Shown here piece by piece: positions 4,758 through 5,972 of a stretch of DNA of 5,972 nucleotides. Position 1 is the first letter of the stretch. Each line of letters starts with the position of its first letter. Below the pieces are notes generated by a model. It ran no database searches, had not been told where the DNA came from, and worked only from the letters and a program-made list of their open reading frames with translations. The stretch is from Acidobacteriota bacterium (GTDB taxonomy: Bacteria > Acidobacteriota > Vicinamibacteria > Vicinamibacterales > Fen-181). Location of the stretch: contig PMKG01000188.1 of NCBI GenBank assembly GCA_003157675.1, positions 1,230 through 7,201 on the forward strand, given 5' to 3'. The position numbers and the translations under genes were made by a program.

Positions 4758-5972
4758 GTGAACATCTCCGAGACATTCATCAGACGTCCGATCGCGACCA
4801 GCCTGCTGATGGCGGCGATCGCCTTGTTCGGGGTGGTGGCGTACCTCGGGTTGCCGATCAGCGATTTGCCGACCGTGGATTATCCCACGATCAGCGTGAA
4901 CGCCAGCCTGCCCGGCGGCGATCCCGCCACTATGGCGGCATCGGTCGCCAGCCCGCTCGAGCGGCAGTTCACGACGATCGCGGGCATCGACGAGATGACC
5001 TCGCGTAGCGGCACCGGCAGCAGTTCGGTCACGCTGACGTTCGACCTGAACCGCAACATCGACAGCGCGATCACCGACGTGCAGACCGCCATCTCCGCGG
5101 CGATGCCGCTGCTGCCGGCCACCTTGACGGCACCGCCCTCGTTCCGCAAGCAGAATCCGGCCGACCAGCCGATCCTCTCGATCAACCTGATCTCCGATAC
5201 CCTCGACATGACGCAGGTGGACGAATACGCGGAGGACATCCTGGCCCCGCGCATTTCGACGGTGAGCGGTGTCGCCCAGGTCAACGTGCAAGGCGCCGCC
5301 AAGTACGCCGTGCGCGTTCAGGTCGATCCCGAACGGCTGCAGGCGCAGAGGCTTGGCCTCAACGAAGTCAGCACGGCGCTCGGGGACTGGAACGTCACGC
5401 AGCCCACCGGGCAGCTGTTCGGAGCGCTATCCACCTACACCATCGCGGCCAAAGGCCAGCTCAATAACGCCGCTGAATTCGCGCAGATTGTCGTCGCCTA
5501 CCGCGACGGGCGGCCCGTGCGGCTCAATCAGGTGGCCAACGTGATCGACAGCGTCCAGGTCGTCACGCAGCGGGCGTGGTACATCACGAAAGACGCCCAG
5601 CGGCGCTCCATCACCCTCGATATCCTGAAACAGCCCGGCACCAACGTCATCGAGGTGGCCGACGCCGTCCGCGCCGTGCTGCCGGATCTTCAGGCGCAGT
5701 TACCGCCCTCGGTGCACATCGTGATCCGCCAGGATCGCTCGGTGAATATTCGCGAGGCGTTCGCCGACATCCGGATGACGCTCTTCGTCACGCTCATCCT
5801 GGTGGTCGCCGTCATCTATCTCTTCCTGCACAACACCTCGGCGACGGTCATCCCGGCGCTGGCGCTCCCGTTCTCGATCCTGGGCAGCTTCGCCGTCATG
5901 AAGATGCTGCACTACAGCCTCGACAATCTGTCGATGATGGCGGTCATCCTCTCGGTCGGCTTCGTCGTCGAC
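4758..5972 (+). CDS. RND multidrug efflux pump inner-membrane subunit (MdtB/MdtC-like), N-terminal 405 residues
   Basis: The frame starts at GTG 4758 and stays open to the window edge, giving 405 residues of a protein that is usually over 1000 long. RND pumps use the proton gradient to export drugs, metabolites or detergents through the adaptor and an outer-membrane channel. The family start MNISETFIRRPIATSLLM leads into helix 1 (about 12-32), then PTVDYPTISVNASLPG and ASPLERQFTTIAGIDEMTS of the porter domain. KYAVRVQVDPERL of the docking region follows, with helices 2 (about 338-357), 3 (360-382) and 4 (from 389). The window stops at GFVVD, the first of the two adjacent helix-4 aspartates of the proton relay (AcrB D407/D408). 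Sequence pattern favours the MdtB/MdtC (MuxB/C) branch over AcrB. Those often occur as tandem pairs, so a second pump gene may follow. The GTG sits 6 bp after the adaptor stop with only a weak AGGT upstream, suggesting translational coupling. Confidence 0.95.
   Translation, partial: MNISETFIRRPIATSLLMAAIALFGVVAYLGLPISDLPTVDYPTISVNASLPGGDPATMAASVASPLERQFTTIAGIDEMTSRSGTGSSSVTLTFDLNRNIDSAITDVQTAISAAMPLLPATLTAPPSFRKQNPADQPILSINLISDTLDMTQVDEYAEDILAPRISTVSGVAQVNVQGAAKYAVRVQVDPERLQAQRLGLNEVSTALGDWNVTQPTGQLFGALSTYTIAAKGQLNNAAEFAQIVVAYRDGRPVRLNQVANVIDSVQVVTQRAWYITKDAQRRSITLDILKQPGTNVIEVADAVRAVLPDLQAQLPPSVHIVIRQDRSVNIREAFADIRMTLFVTLILVVAVIYLFLHNTSATVIPALALPFSILGSFAVMKMLHYSLDNLSMMAVILSVGFVVD

Overview
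This is a GC-rich window (roughly two thirds G+C by eye) with all genes on the + strand. Base composition, the short palindromic repeats and the gene types suggest a high-GC Gram-negative environmental bacterium. An acidobacterium of the Vicinamibacteria type would fit, but that is a recollection-based guess and no marker gene is present. The outer-membrane lifestyle is better supported, because the window carries a lipoprotein adaptor and the inner-membrane pump of a tripartite RND exporter.

Bases 1-1491 hold the 3' end of a respiratory operon. First comes the C-terminal 67 residues of a [4Fe-4S] electron-transfer subunit (DsrO/HmcB/HybA type). Nine bases later starts a complete ten-helix NrfD/PsrC-family membrane subunit, closest in look to DsrP/HmcC. 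Together they would form the iron-sulfur plus quinone-interacting membrane module of a larger redox complex whose catalytic part lies upstream of the window. The NrfD-type gene ends inside a 41-bp imperfect palindrome of a dispersed environmental repeat type, which supplies its last 14 residues.

Bases 1492-1604 are non-coding and hold a strong hairpin that may end the operon or may be another small dispersed palindrome. Bases 1605-3140 encode a secreted zinc-metallopeptidase-like protein (HEGGH plus a downstream EGYA glutamate) with an unusual C-terminal segment resembling a degenerate ComEA-type helix-hairpin-helix. I do not recognise a characterised homologue.

Bases 3141-3356 are non-coding. 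They contain a hairpin just after the peptidase stop and a perfect 15-bp palindrome about 70 bp before the next gene. From 3357 to the end runs an MdtA-like periplasmic adaptor lipoprotein followed 6 bp later by an MdtB/MdtC-like RND pump. The pump is cut off by the window at the first aspartate of its proton-relay pair. The adaptor has glycine/arginine-rich low-complexity segments at both ends.

Most of the window is ordinary respiratory and efflux gene content. I do not see evidence for a wholly new system. The points most worth checking are the peptidase with its HhH-like tail, the repeat captured as coding sequence, and the palindrome upstream of the efflux operon.
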